Shown here one piece after another: positions 25,225-36,129 of a stretch of DNA of 64,000 bases. Origin of the DNA: Musa acuminata AAA Group (taxonomy: Eukaryota > Streptophyta > Magnoliopsida > Zingiberales > Musaceae); NCBI RefSeq assembly GCF_036884655.1, contig NC_088339.1:30775001-30839000 (forward strand), read 5' to 3'. Numbering within the stretch: position 1 is the first letter of the stretch; each line of letters starts with the position of its first letter. The notes under the pieces were generated by a model. The model was not told the DNA's origin. It did not search any database and saw only the letters and a list, made by a program, of their open reading frames with translations. A program made the position numbers and the translations under genes.

Positions 25225-25521
25225 CCTCTCCGCGCTCTCTATTATATAACTCTTGTTCTTTCTTCCCCTCCGTTTTTTTGTTGACTTAAGCATTGAAAGT
25301 GTTGAGCTAAGATATCCCTAACATCGACTTGTTATGCAAGATGATCGATAGCCAAGAGGCTACCCCGTAGCTAGAAAAAATATTCGATAGCCAGGGGACG
25401 ATCTTATAATAAGGAAGACCCTCATTCCTTTACTCGATTTTGTCGTTTCAAGGTTAGATCATCCCTAGCGAACCATCTCTCTATTGGACCTCCTACGTCG
25501 AATCGTTACGTCGGCGCACCA

Positions 25522-25621
25522 CATCAGGGAAGAGAAGACGCCAGGATGAACCTACACCTACGACAATAAACCATCAGGGAAGAGAAGACGCCAGGATGAA
25601 CCTACACCTACGACAATAAAC
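25522..25621. repeat. Perfect 50-bp tandem duplication
   Basis: The unit beginning ATCAGGGAAGAGAAGACGCC recurs exactly 50 bases later (25523 and 25573) with no difference seen across the unit. No reading frame or known element is associated with it. Perfect identity implies a very recent duplication or replication slippage. Confidence 0.95.
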
Positions 25622-26049
25622 CAATCGAACGGATTCACTAGCCGACAGTATTCGTGATGCCATCATATACTTTGTTACATTATCGATTGCAGAAGGTATT
25701 GACTATCGTTATCGTTCCTTCAAAATAAATAAGAATACTATTCAATGAACTACTAGAACGTTTCTCTTGAACAAAGAGGAACGAGCTTTGCAGTAGCAGA
25801 AGATGTTGATGATCATTGACAAATTTCAAGACGCAGATACCGTCGAACTAATATTTAGCAAGATTGTTGTATCACAATCCTACCTTCTGTGTACAATTAC
25901 TGTGTGTGTCTGAATTGTTAGTCGGTAGTAGGCGTTGTTCTGAAATGCTTGCCGAGCAACGGTGCGCATCCTCCGCGGCCGCCGGAATTGGTCTCGCAGA
26001 TACAAGCGATGCTCACCGTTCAAGTGCTCGATGCCGTGTTAAACTTGGC

Positions 26050-26259
26050 GTTCTCAGGTAAGATGCTGCTCAGATCATCGTCATTACTCTGCTCACCTCA
26101 ACAACCCGTGTCAGCGTGGCCACCACCCGCGACATCGATGGTCGGAGCAGTGCTGTGGCTACATCGATCGGACGGGCGGGCTGGCCGGCCTTCATCAAGC
26201 CATGACAACGCTGGGTCCAACATCTCTGATTCGCACTTGTTCTTGTGCAGATCGCAAGC
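26050..26259 (-). pseudogene. 3' relic of an LRR-malectin receptor kinase (last exon)
   Basis: The minus strand shows a preserved acceptor (CCACAG before 26259) followed by codons for ACDLHKNKCESEMLDPALSW, matching AWNLREKKCELELLDPTLS at the start of the last exon of the intact kinase. After DEG the frame shifts. In another frame IDVATALLRPSMSRVVATLT corresponds to kinase subdomain XI of the intact gene (LLRPSMSRVVAMLTGD). A segment is deleted and a stop follows. No other exons of this copy remain between here and the ADF gene. It lies about 1.6 kb upstream of the intact gene, in the same orientation. Confidence 0.85.
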
Positions 26260-26997
26260 CTGTGGAAAATGAATAAAAAGGATCACCATGCCAATTGCCA
26301 ATAGGAAATTCTTCCTTCTTAAAATACAAAAATATAAAAAATCACTAACTTGCTGGCTTAATGGACCAATCAGAATTATCTAAAATGATTCGTTTTAGGT
26401 TTGTGTTCGATGATCCATCAACTCAACATCATCTTACAGATAAAAATTTTGATGGAGAAAACAACTGTCACATCAAATATAAAAAAAGAAACGACCTCTA
26501 TTGTTATTTGTAAAGTTGAAATACTAACTACAAGACTTAATCAACGAGATTAAAAGTTTTGACTCGAATTATGCTTTAAAAAAAAAAGCCCACCATACAA
26601 AGCATTTGTTTGATTTTTTTTTAGATATATATTTTTTCCTCGAAAACTAAAAGACATGAACTTCCTGAGGCACTCTTCTATAGTATTTTTCTCATAATTA
26701 AAAGTATTTAAATTGGCAAGCCTCTGGCACAGAATCAAGAATATAAACAACACCAATTAACAGTGACCAGACAATTTCTGTGATATTGGAAATATTACTT
26801 TCGATACAAGTTTGCATGAACCACTTAAAGATACCACTTTCCGACAACACTTGATTTATATATTCAGAAATGTTCAGCAGCATAACCCAATCACTTTTAG
26901 TATTAGAGTCTCAAGCTCTCAAACACAATTATCCAGAGGACATAAATAGCTAATTCAACGTCTGGTGGCAAATTCATGATCCCAAAATATCTCTAAA

Positions 26998-29900
26998 TTA
27001 ATGTGCCCGGTCTCTCAGGATCTCAAGGTCCACCTCTGAGGGATCAGTTGCCTGAATCTCATAGTGAACTCCATCCATCTCTCTCCTGAATCTATCCTTG
27101 GAGGTGGCATACAGCATCTTAGCTCGGATTCGGGATATAGAAGGAGACCTGATGGCAGAAGCAACAAGAGAAAAAACAATGATTATACCCTTGAATTGAT
27201 GTGTAATATGTATAGAAGTGGAAGACAACATCTAAAGATAAAAGTATCCAACCCAACATAAAAGTACTCAAGTTTCATACAAAAGAAGCAACAGATTGAG
27301 AAATCAACAAATCACCAGTAAAATAGATGAAAGAGTAATGCAACCTACCAAGCACCAGAAATGATACTTCACATGCACAGATGCTTAAAACAAAATGGAG
27401 AATACTTCAATTTGTCAGAACATTTTTTCCCAGTGGTGGCAAAAGGCATAAAAAATTATTGTAATTTCCATTTGTTCAAGACCTATAATAGTTTGTTGTG
27501 CTAATTACATTTGCAAGGAAAGCCTGCAGCTGGGATGAGCGAACAAATATCAAATTACATGAAAGGAAAGCCTAGCTTCGAGTTAAAGCAAGCGAAGAGA
27601 ATCTATCATATGAATCCTCTTAAAGTTTTGGTGATTGATGAATAGAAAATCTCAAGACTAAATGTAACCTAACAAAAAATAATTTAATTTTTTTATGAAA
27701 AGTTATTAATTATTTCCAGTAGACTACTTTATCAGATATATAACTGAGACTTCTGCTTTTACTGATCAGTTCTGTAAAAACTATGTACGGTAATATAGGG
27801 TTAGAGCTATTAAAAATTTGTGTATCTTTATTTACCTTGAAAAAGCTGTCTTGAAGGTGTCATGCAGTTTTCAGTTTCGTCGACAAAAAACAATCAAATT
27901 ATCAAGACTGACAATCTGAAGCAACTAAATTAAATAAGTTCAGGCATAACCGTTTGCCAAAAAAGAACTTGCATTCTGATCCCCCTTCAAGGACATTACG
28001 AAAGATAACTGGATATCTGAACACACATCTGCTTGTACGTGCACACAACATCAAAGACAAATTAGGGAACCATCCAGTTCGTAAGGTTTAAATGAATTTT
28101 CAGTGGCTGCAGGTAACAACTACAGTAACAATAAAACTCTGTACTCATTGTTATGGTAGCTTGGTTTCACAATTTTCAAGTCTACTACGATCTCAGCACC
28201 TGCTAAAGATCCCCGTATTCAATTGATGGGCATCATAACTTCACAAAGTCGAGGGGAGAAAAATTATCACCACTAAAGCCCACTTATTTTGTAAATAATT
28301 TCACAAAATTAAAACAATGAAAAATTTTAAGAAATAAAAGCAGCTTATGCCTTCTGCAGCTGCCAGCAAAAAACACCTAGTAGTACCTTAAATAGATCAT
28401 CTTTTTCTTTTGGAAAAAAAAGAAACACCAGGTAGTGCATGTCTATTTTGGCAATACTTGGTTTAGTCAGATTAAAAATGTATATATATCTCAAAGAATG
28501 TCTCACCATATTAGCAGCAGAATAGAGGAGAAAAAAATTTCTAGCATCAAGAATCTCACCAGGCTATGAAAAAGATCTTGCTCTTTTGACAATTCTCTTC
28601 AGTTACAAAGTCGAAATCATAGACGGCATAACGACAATCATTCTCAGGCAGAGATGCCAAGAAATCATCATAGCTTTCAGTTGCACCTCCAGTCTTCTCC
28701 ACAATAACCTGCTTTTGTTTCTCATCAATTTTGAAAATCACATATCGATGTGTCTTCTTTCTTTGAAGCTCCAGGAAGATGTCCCTGCAATCCTCAGCAA
28801 CACCCATCCCAGAAGAAGCATTTGACTGAAAACAATTGATGATAAAAGTCAAACATGACATTGCGGTTCTTCAAATTGTTCTAATAAGCATAATGTCTAA
28901 ACTTCAACAAAATATAAACAATATAAAAGATGTTAAGTAACTAAAGTCATGTTCGACCAAAATAATAGTCCACTCAAACAAGAGATAATGGTCTGTTTTA
29001 CATTGACCCATGAGAAAATAACTCTGACAGTGTTTTCTGTAGGAGTGTTACTGGGCCCTGAATCATGGCAGCCAGGGCAGGAGGGTAAGTTAGATAGGAG
29101 CCCTATACTTTTAATATACATCAGTGTTCCAATTTCCAAACTATCCAATTCAGTAGCATCAAATAAATAAAAATAAAATAATAAAAAATGGTTTCAATAT
29201 CAAATTCATCTAAATAAGCAAAGGCAAATGCAAAATATATCGAGGTTTCCATACATAAAATTGAATTGCCCAAGATTTATGATGCCACAGTAACCTACTG
29301 CTCAGTAGGTTGAGTTTGTGGATTGTTACAATGATATAGGTAAGCCAGATCAATGAGTCCCATTCAAGGGAATCATGGCTTCAATGAAATGGAATTTACA
29401 TAATGCTAAAACAGATTGGTGTGACTTAGTCGTCAACAGATCATTGAGTAACAAATTGAGGTGTTTATTGGGAGGATGCCCAATGCAACAGAATCTATTT
29501 CCAGAAGCAGAATCTGTAAATATAAACTCTTAACAGATGTATGATAATCTCCCTTCAGATTATTTATGTTACATCAACAGAGGATATTTACACAATCCTT
29601 AGCTTATAGGATGCTGAAAACCAGTGAATCTGTTTGGCAGAACCATGCACTCGAGTACCCTTTGAATCATTGACATAACTGTCTTACTTAGATTAAGGTG
29701 TACAAAAAAGGATATTATGCTGAAGAATAACAAAGATGACTTCAATACTTCAAATAGGTCAGCTAAAGGAAAGCATAGAGCCATTACTCATTATATATGA
29801 GAAAAATCTTATTATAGAAGGCATAACAAACCAATAAGGAGGGAATGGAGGATTTTGTTGGGGAACTTGTGATCTTAATGTCTTATGCAATCCTATGCCC

Positions 29901-32600
29901 TGTATAGCGGTGTCATATTGACAGCACTTTACTTGCCACATCAAGGTGTCTTATCAAGAGCACTTCATTGCTCTGTAAACAATCTCAATAAAATTAAGAC
30001 ACATGCAAGTCATAAAAGTGTAAACTTCTATATCATATTCTCGAGGCAATCAAGGGCATCCAAAATGCAATGATCTAAGGCAAAAATCTCAAGACTACTT
30101 TAACAGATACATGATGGCCAAAGCGACTTGGTCTAATGAACATGCTACAAGATTAATTCATAAGACAATTGTCATTCCATACCACACTTGTTTTGGAGAT
30201 GAAAAATACAAAGGACCCAATCTTGTATATAAACACTCTGATTGAAAACAAGATGATTGTAAAGCCTTAATTTAAGAATTACATGATGCATCACATAGAA
30301 GAAAAATCAAGATTCACCATATCATGATGTACTGCCCAGTATGGGTGGTACATACCGATCCAACAAAGGATTGGTACGGGCGATACATACCGATTTGTCA
30401 GTACACCCCACTGTATCATGTGTCAGTACATCGATATGGGTCGACACGTACCGTACTGATGACCGATTGGTACACCGGTACGAACCGATAAAGTGAACAA
30501 TGAGAAAAACTATTCTGGAGGACTATATGTCACTTAATGAGAAAAGAAAACTCATGAGGATCTGTTAGGCTTAAACAACAAGGATTAATTTTGAAGAAAG
30601 ATATATCCTTGGTGAAAGACTGGAAGAGTCTGTTGCAGTTAAAATTAATTGAACAGACTAAGATTCCATTGAACTTAGAAACAATTAAATGCATTAAATA
30701 GTTTAAAATAGTACAGAAAAATATTTTTATTTTTTTTATTTTTTTCAGAAGAATATGTAAATAAGAAGAAAGAATGCAATTAAAAAATCAATAAACAAAA
30801 AAGGTAAAATTTCATGCGGCTTAAGAAGATAATTGGAAAATAAAGTGAAAAAAATAAATAAGAAACTATCAAAGGCATCACAAAAAAGGAGGAAAAAGTA
30901 ATTAGAGGCAGCAGAAAAAGCATTATTTGGAAGAACATTCAAAATAATGGCTAATTTAAATTTGTCTATCTGATTGATTTAATTCCACTTCAATGCCTCA
31001 AAAATCAAATTTGGCTCAAGTTCTATAAGAAAATTAAATTAAAGCCCAACTCCCCTCTTGTTCATATTTTTTAGTTGCTAAGCCTAACATAAGGATGAAT
31101 TGTACGATAAACATATAAATATTAACTTTTAAAGAAAAAAGCTAGAAAATAAAGGGTATAACTAATGCTAGGAATCTAAATTTGCCCAGTAAAATTCTTT
31201 AGATGATCGGCTGTATTATTCAGCAAAAGAGGTCTGAAGTAGGCATGTTTATAAGTTAAGAAAATATTTATTAAATTGGAGAGAAGCATCTAGTGTATTA
31301 TCATTCACCCCTTTTGTTAGACTAGCAAATTTGTCAAATTACAAGAACAAATACTACAATAAAAATAACATAACCAAAACATTTCTGGATGACGACCTTG
31401 GTACAACGGTAAAGTAAGACTCTATATATTGACCCTCCCGAAACCCCGTATTGACGGGAGACTTGGGTACGCCCTTTAACCAAAACATTTCTTGAGGGAA
31501 AAAAAATGTCCCAGGTCGTGGACCCCAAATTTGATATTTCTAGAAACATATTAATTTTGAATTTTAGTTTATTTCATTTCATCCTAAAAGATATTTTTTC
31601 TTACATCTATTGTAAAGCGTGCTAAGCTTTGTTGAGGTGTTTGCCTTTGGTTTCAAGCCCAGGCTCTAAAACCCTTCAGTGCATGGGCCTTGACAACAAC
31701 TTACCTACAAATGAACTATTCAGTGAGTGCTGTACAGGTAAGCGAGGCATCTCGTTACACATCAAGGTACTTGAACAAGAAGATTAGACCTAAAAGAACA
31801 ATCAGAGTTGTCCAAGACAACGGATGGCAAGAGGCAAATCACTTAAATGAATCCCCTTTTAAGGATGGCAAACTAAGCAGGCACCATAAAGAAAATAGCT
31901 AATTCGGGCAGTGATATCAGGTTAACGTGCAATGAGAAACACATTAACGCAGCCACGCAAGCATTCTGAAATCTTAACTGTAGCAGAATGACAAAGGAAT
32001 GCATGATGATGCAGCTATACCGTCCAGTGATGTTCCTCACACCACTTTACAAGGACTCCAGAAACTGGGGCAACAGTACAACTAAATAGGCATCAACCAG
32101 TAGACAGAAAAACCAAAGAATCCAGGAAGAGAAAAACATAGAAAGGACTGCGTATATTTACTTGAATCCATAAAGAAAATTCCATCAACAAGGCAAATAA
32201 CATCATGGAAGGCCTATAACACCGTAGACGGCAACATGGTTTCGTTTTCTACGAACCCTGCTGCTTGGAAAACCCGATCGACCCCAAGAACTCACTTGAT
32301 CGACAACGCAAACAGAGATCGCTTAAAAAATCTTAAAAAAAAAAAACAAATTAACACGTAAAGAAAGCAATCAAGATTCATAAACGGCTCCGATCAAAAA
32401 CCACATGCCCTGAAATAGCCCTAAATTGAACAACGAACCTCAAGACCATCACATTAATCACAAGATAAGGAGATCAACAAATCCGATCTTATTAATCGAC
32501 AAAAGAAATAGAAACAAAGAGAGAGAGAGAAAAAAGGATCTTGATCAAGAAAAAGAAAGTGGAGAGAAGAAGAACTTACGGACGATCGGAGGAAAGCCAT
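26998..32600 (-). CDS. ADF: Actin-depolymerizing factor (ADF/cofilin)
   Basis: Cytosolic actin-binding protein that severs and depolymerises filaments. Exons: 32600-32580 (7 codons), 28825-28560 and 27148-26998, giving 145 aa, the usual plant ADF length. All junctions are GT/AG and in frame. The ADF-H core is intact: [57 protein letters not shown], then the long actin-binding helix [20 protein letters not shown] and YEIQATDP, ending RDRAH. Ser11/Ser12 before GM align with the N-terminal serine phosphorylated in other ADFs (family knowledge). The N-terminal extension ([15 protein letters not shown]) is longer than in ADF1-like members and resembles a subgroup I recall from cereals. A tiny first exon followed by a large intron (3.75 kb) is typical of ADF genes. 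Start: the only ATG that joins in frame to exon 2. Confidence 0.93.
30340..30490. repeat. Dispersed GGTAC/CGATA-rich repeat in ADF intron 1
   Basis: The sequence is dominated by variants of GGTAC, ACCGAT and CAGTAC (for example GGTACACCGGTACGAACCGA near the end), unlike the surrounding AT-rich intron. The style matches a dispersed repeat common in banana-type genomes. Weaker relatives appear at about 52240-52420 and 60915-61030. I cannot assign it to a transposon class. Confidence 0.5.
31388..31485 (+). mobile_element. Degraded tRNA-derived SINE (Au-like)
   Basis: The block starts GACGACCTTGGTACAACGGT, resembling a SINE tRNA-related head with an A-box-like region. It continues through TTGACCCTCCCGAAACCCCG and CGGGAGACTTGGGTACGCCC to TTT, which matches the typical tail order of Au-type SINEs (CCCTCC...CGGGAG...GGTACGCCCTTT). 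The expected B-box section is shortened. It lies in ADF intron 1, opposite to the gene. Confidence 0.55.
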
Positions 32601-33000
32601 TTCGACAGAGCGAAGAACCGGCTCACATACGAATCCTTCAACCCCTTGGTTGCGACTATAAAAGAGAAGGAGAGGAGGAGAAGCAAAGAGGAAAAGAAGT
32701 GGAGAGGAAGCTAACGTACACCGAAAGTGAGAGAAAAAAGGAATCGCCTTTTTCCAACGATGATCGCTGTGGGAATTTTTCCGCTTTCTTATTTTCGGAT
32801 AAAAGATTGCGACTCCACCAGATGGCACACGGAAAGCGCACATGATAAGATACGGTCTCTTTTTGACCGTCTGATGGCGGCTCAACGGTGGATGGAGTGG
32901 AGGGTCGGGTATTGCCGCTCCTGTGATCGCGCCTCCTATTTGGAATGGGCCGGGCTGGATGTTTGTCGGAGGTTTACGTCATTAATATATTTATGATAGT

Positions 33001-33389
33001 TTTATCTTATGTTTTCAAAACAATTACAAATTAAAAGACATATACAAAAGCCTATGGTTTTGGTTTTGGTTTTGGGATGAGAAAAATATTAATATATTTT
33101 TGTCAAATTATATCACATTGTATCTGATGCTTTCTTGTTTAAAAGAATTAAAATTTTGTATTTATATATTTTAATTATTGATTTATGTTAATCGAATTTG
33201 AATATTATTATATTTTGTTCTAACAATCTAAAGCAAAATATGTCACATACAATTCTCTTAGCAGATTCAAATCGATGTTATCTTAAACTATTGATCAAAA
33301 TATTTAAGCTGAAATTAATAATAGTACACTCATGAGATCCTTATAAGTCAATCTTAATCCTGTTCGTTCGTGAGACTAATCAGGGTGTT
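33001..33389. other. AT-rich spacer, no gene seen
   Basis: Flank between the ADF promoter and the PsbP relic. It contains a GGTTTTGGTTTTGGTTTTGG microrepeat near 33056-33075 and otherwise AT-rich sequence with no open frame of note. Confidence 0.6.
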
Positions 33390-34000
33390 ACATTTGCTGT
33401 GACAGCTTGTGCCATGCAGATGTAGAGCTTCCCATCAGACACGGACGCTGCTATGAGCCGATGCCGTCCTGGTCAAAACTGGGACGAAGTAGTGCTGTTT
33501 CCCATCGATCGCCGGCGTGGAGGTCTCCGAGATGTTAGCAGTCGCCACCGCATCAGCGTCAAACTAAGTAAGCGTGTTTTCGGAGCAAGTAGCCAACCCT
33601 GTGTAGTCAATCTTTAGCAGATATCCTCAATGCGCGGGGATCCGGTTTACCTGTGACGATAACTCCTCAGGGCTGCCGGAGTCGGTGATGGACTTCTTGG
33701 AAGTGGGTGTGTGTGATCATGACGTTGACGTTACTGTTGGAGTCGAGGTTGTCTTCGAACCTCAGCACCTTCTCGCTGGCGTTCCATTTGGAGGGGGATC
33801 AATAGCTTGAATCCGTCGCCGTTGTAGGGCAGGAAGTCCGGGTTGGTCTTCGGCTTCCCGAGGACATTAGCTGCACCAACATGGCACCGGTTTACATGCT
33901 GACGCAATCTGAACGTAGAGATCTACCTGCTTCGCTGTAGGCGGCATCGGCAGGCGAGACCTTGGAGCCGATTGCCGCAGCACCGACGAGTCCGGGAGGT
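33390..34000 (-). pseudogene. PsbP (oxygen-evolving enhancer protein 2) pseudogene with introns retained
   Basis: Minus-strand pieces of the photosystem II lumenal protein PsbP appear in the right order across shifting frames: AAAIGSKVSPADAAYSEA (thylakoid-transfer region), [23 protein letters not shown] (mature N-terminus), [69 protein letters not shown] and [13 protein letters not shown]. At least three frameshifts occur (near 33800, 33720 and 33450), residues are missing after SKWN and after GYLL, and the C-terminal ~25 residues are absent. Two short GT/AG introns remain (about 33871-33926 and 33599-33650) exactly between conserved pieces, so this is a decayed genomic copy and not a processed retrocopy. 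No intact PsbP is in the window. Confidence 0.88.
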
Positions 34001-35675
34001 GGTGGCGGAGGGAGCAGGGTGGTGGAGGAAGCATGCAGACGAATATATCGGTAGAATCTTTAGGTTGCTTGTCAACGATGACTGGTTCTTCCAATCGGAA
34101 GGTAATTTGTACTGTTTGGTGAGCCTTTTGTTACTATCAGACATCATATTCACATGCTGCACAGATCACATCAGAAAATTTCAAGTCTTCTCAATGCTCT
34201 GTTGTACAGCTTTACCGGTTCACAAGGAGCTGATATCTGAAGTCAATTTATGCTACACTAAGCGTTCGCATGGCAGTAAAAACAAAGATGATCATTGTCA
34301 TCAACATTGAATACATAAAAAAGGTCTGCAACTAAAGGCTGGGCTGCACTGTTTCTTAATCTTGAGGAATGCATCTTCATCCTCTGTCCAGATTCCTATT
34401 TATTTTATATCATTCCACAATCATATTCTTTTTTTTATTTATGATGATTTTTTCCTCTCTTTTTTTCTTGAGAGTTTTCTGTGGAAGATATTATTAGAAC
34501 AAAAGTTGTTTTAATGCAGTAAAAAAAAATATATCATACTTTTTTTATATTATATTATAATTTTTTTTTACAATATTATTAAGTATTTTAATATAGTATA
34601 AAAATATTATAAATATAATATTTTTTATAAAATCTATATAATATATTTTTAGACTGTGTTATAGTATGCTTTTAGTATTAATAAAAATATTATAATATAG
34701 TATAAAAATATTATAACCGAACCAATTCGTCCTATGAATCGGTCGATAGAAAAATAATAATATTTCAGGTATTAGGTAAAAAAAATGATGTATAAAAATT
34801 TTGGACATGAAAGGCACTTCCAAAATATTTTTTTTTGAAAATTCATTCTAAAAAAATTATTAATGGTAAATTTTAGGAGAATTTACCTAAGGCTAAAGTG
34901 GGTAGAGCATTAAATTCAAAGCCACAATGTCTACAGTCAACCCACATGACAGAACCAAAAAGAAATGGAGTAGTTTAGAAAGGCCAAAGCAAAAAAGTGA
35001 GAGACCAAAACAAGTCTGATGGATGTCTGAACCTCGAGTAGGGATGGCACAGAGAATCCCAGTTAGATCCAAGCACTCTCAGACAAATCCCAGGCCGAAG
35101 GAGTACTGATGGCAGCACAGTAAGCCAAAACTCCATTTTTCTTTTTCCTCCATAGCAAGATGAGAGTGAAGGACTGCCCTCAGTCACACTCCTCTTTGTC
35201 TCTGCAGAATGTACATGTGGGTGAGGAGCCCCAAAAGTGATTCTTCCTCATACCTATCTCACCCTACTACTATGACACCCCAACAATCCATCTCTGACCT
35301 TCCTCACATGAAGCACGCCTATGGCCAGCTGAGTGACATAGGGTTTCTCTAGGCAGGTACAGAGGAGGAGGAGGAGGAGGAGGAGGAGGGATAATTTTAG
35401 GGTTTCTTTTTTATCTTTATCTTTTGAACCGCGGTGGGTGGTGGTGGTGGACAGGTAAGCTTAAAGTTACGAGCGTTCTCGGGTTCTTTTACTTGGATGT
35501 GAGCTCCTGCTGTAGGTTTCCTCTCCTGTATGCGATGGGAAGTTGGTAGGTTTTGCTGCTGCGAGGAGCAGCAACAGTACTTCCAGACGGTAAGCTTCGT
35601 TTCGCCATCTTGCTCCCCCTCCTCGAGAACAGCTACGAGGGTCGGATGAAGTCGGAGACGAAGGAGGTCGTGAAG
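34001..35675. other. Spacer and presumed upstream part of the MIR160 primary transcript
   Basis: AT-rich to about 34900 (long A/T runs, no ORF), then more balanced sequence. A (GGA)n microsatellite lies at 35362-35390. The region immediately upstream of the hairpin is presumably promoter and 5' part of pri-miR160. No protein-coding exon is recognised; the 35397-35861 minus frame is translation of a CT microsatellite. Confidence 0.5.
35362..35390. repeat. (GGA)n microsatellite
   Basis: About nine uninterrupted GGA/GAG units, roughly 300 bases upstream of the MIR160 hairpin. Confidence 0.9.
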
Positions 35676-35782
35676 AAGAGGTGAAATGGACTGTGCCTGG
35701 CTCCCTGCATGCCACTCGTATCGACGCCAATCATACCCACGGATTGGCAACTGCGGCTGGCGTGTGAGGAGCCAAGCATACC

Positions 35783-35785
<3 letters not shown>
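35676..35785 (+). ncRNA. MIR160: MIR160 precursor hairpin
   Basis: The 21-nt mature miRNA is at 35694-35714 (TGCCTGGCTCCCTG, then CATGCCA). It equals canonical miR160 except for one base at position 15 (C for T). The star is at 35760-35780 (GCGTG, TGAGGAGCCAAGCATA). Mature and star pair over 19 positions with two C-A mismatches and three G-U wobbles, leaving the 2-nt 3' overhangs expected of a DCL1 product. The terminal loop contains a further perfect CCAATC/GATTGG stem. From family knowledge, miR160 cleaves ARF10/16/17-type auxin response factor mRNAs, controlling root cap, leaf and embryo patterning. No ARF gene is in the window. Precursor ends are approximate. Confidence 0.93.

Positions 35786-35831
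<46 letters not shown>
35781..35831. repeat. (CT)n microsatellite directly after the miR160 star
   Basis: About 25 CT units with one CCC interruption, starting at the base after miR160*. It probably lies in the primary miRNA transcript and should be highly polymorphic. Confidence 0.95.
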
Positions 35832-35834
<3 letters not shown>

Positions 35835-36129
35835 ATCTTTGTTCTCTATGCTGTTTCGCAAAGCTAAACTCCATCGAAGACTGAATCTTTTATGGCTTTT
35901 TCATTTCTATGATTCGCTCGACTAATTCTCGCCTCAAATATGATGCAGAATTCACTTGGAGGTTTGCGCTTACACTGCAATCTAGCGTTACATGCTTATC
36001 TCTTACACAGCCCTCACTCAGCTGCCTGTGTGTTGTTACATCATACACATACACATCTTTAAGAACACTCCATAGACAAATGTGCAACAGCTACACTTTG
36101 GGTTCTTATTTGCTGATGCACAAAAGCTG

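Noticed and set aside
25949..26272. 107-codon plus-strand frame
   Set aside because: Opposite strand of the RLK last-exon relic, which explains its open character.
32426..32885. Long frames on both strands over the ADF leader
   Set aside because: They cover the ADF 5' UTR, first exon and promoter; only seven codons on the minus strand (32580-32600) fit the spliced gene.
35397..35861. 154-codon minus-strand frame
   Set aside because: Its N-terminal part is translation of the CT microsatellite and it overlaps the MIR160 hairpin.
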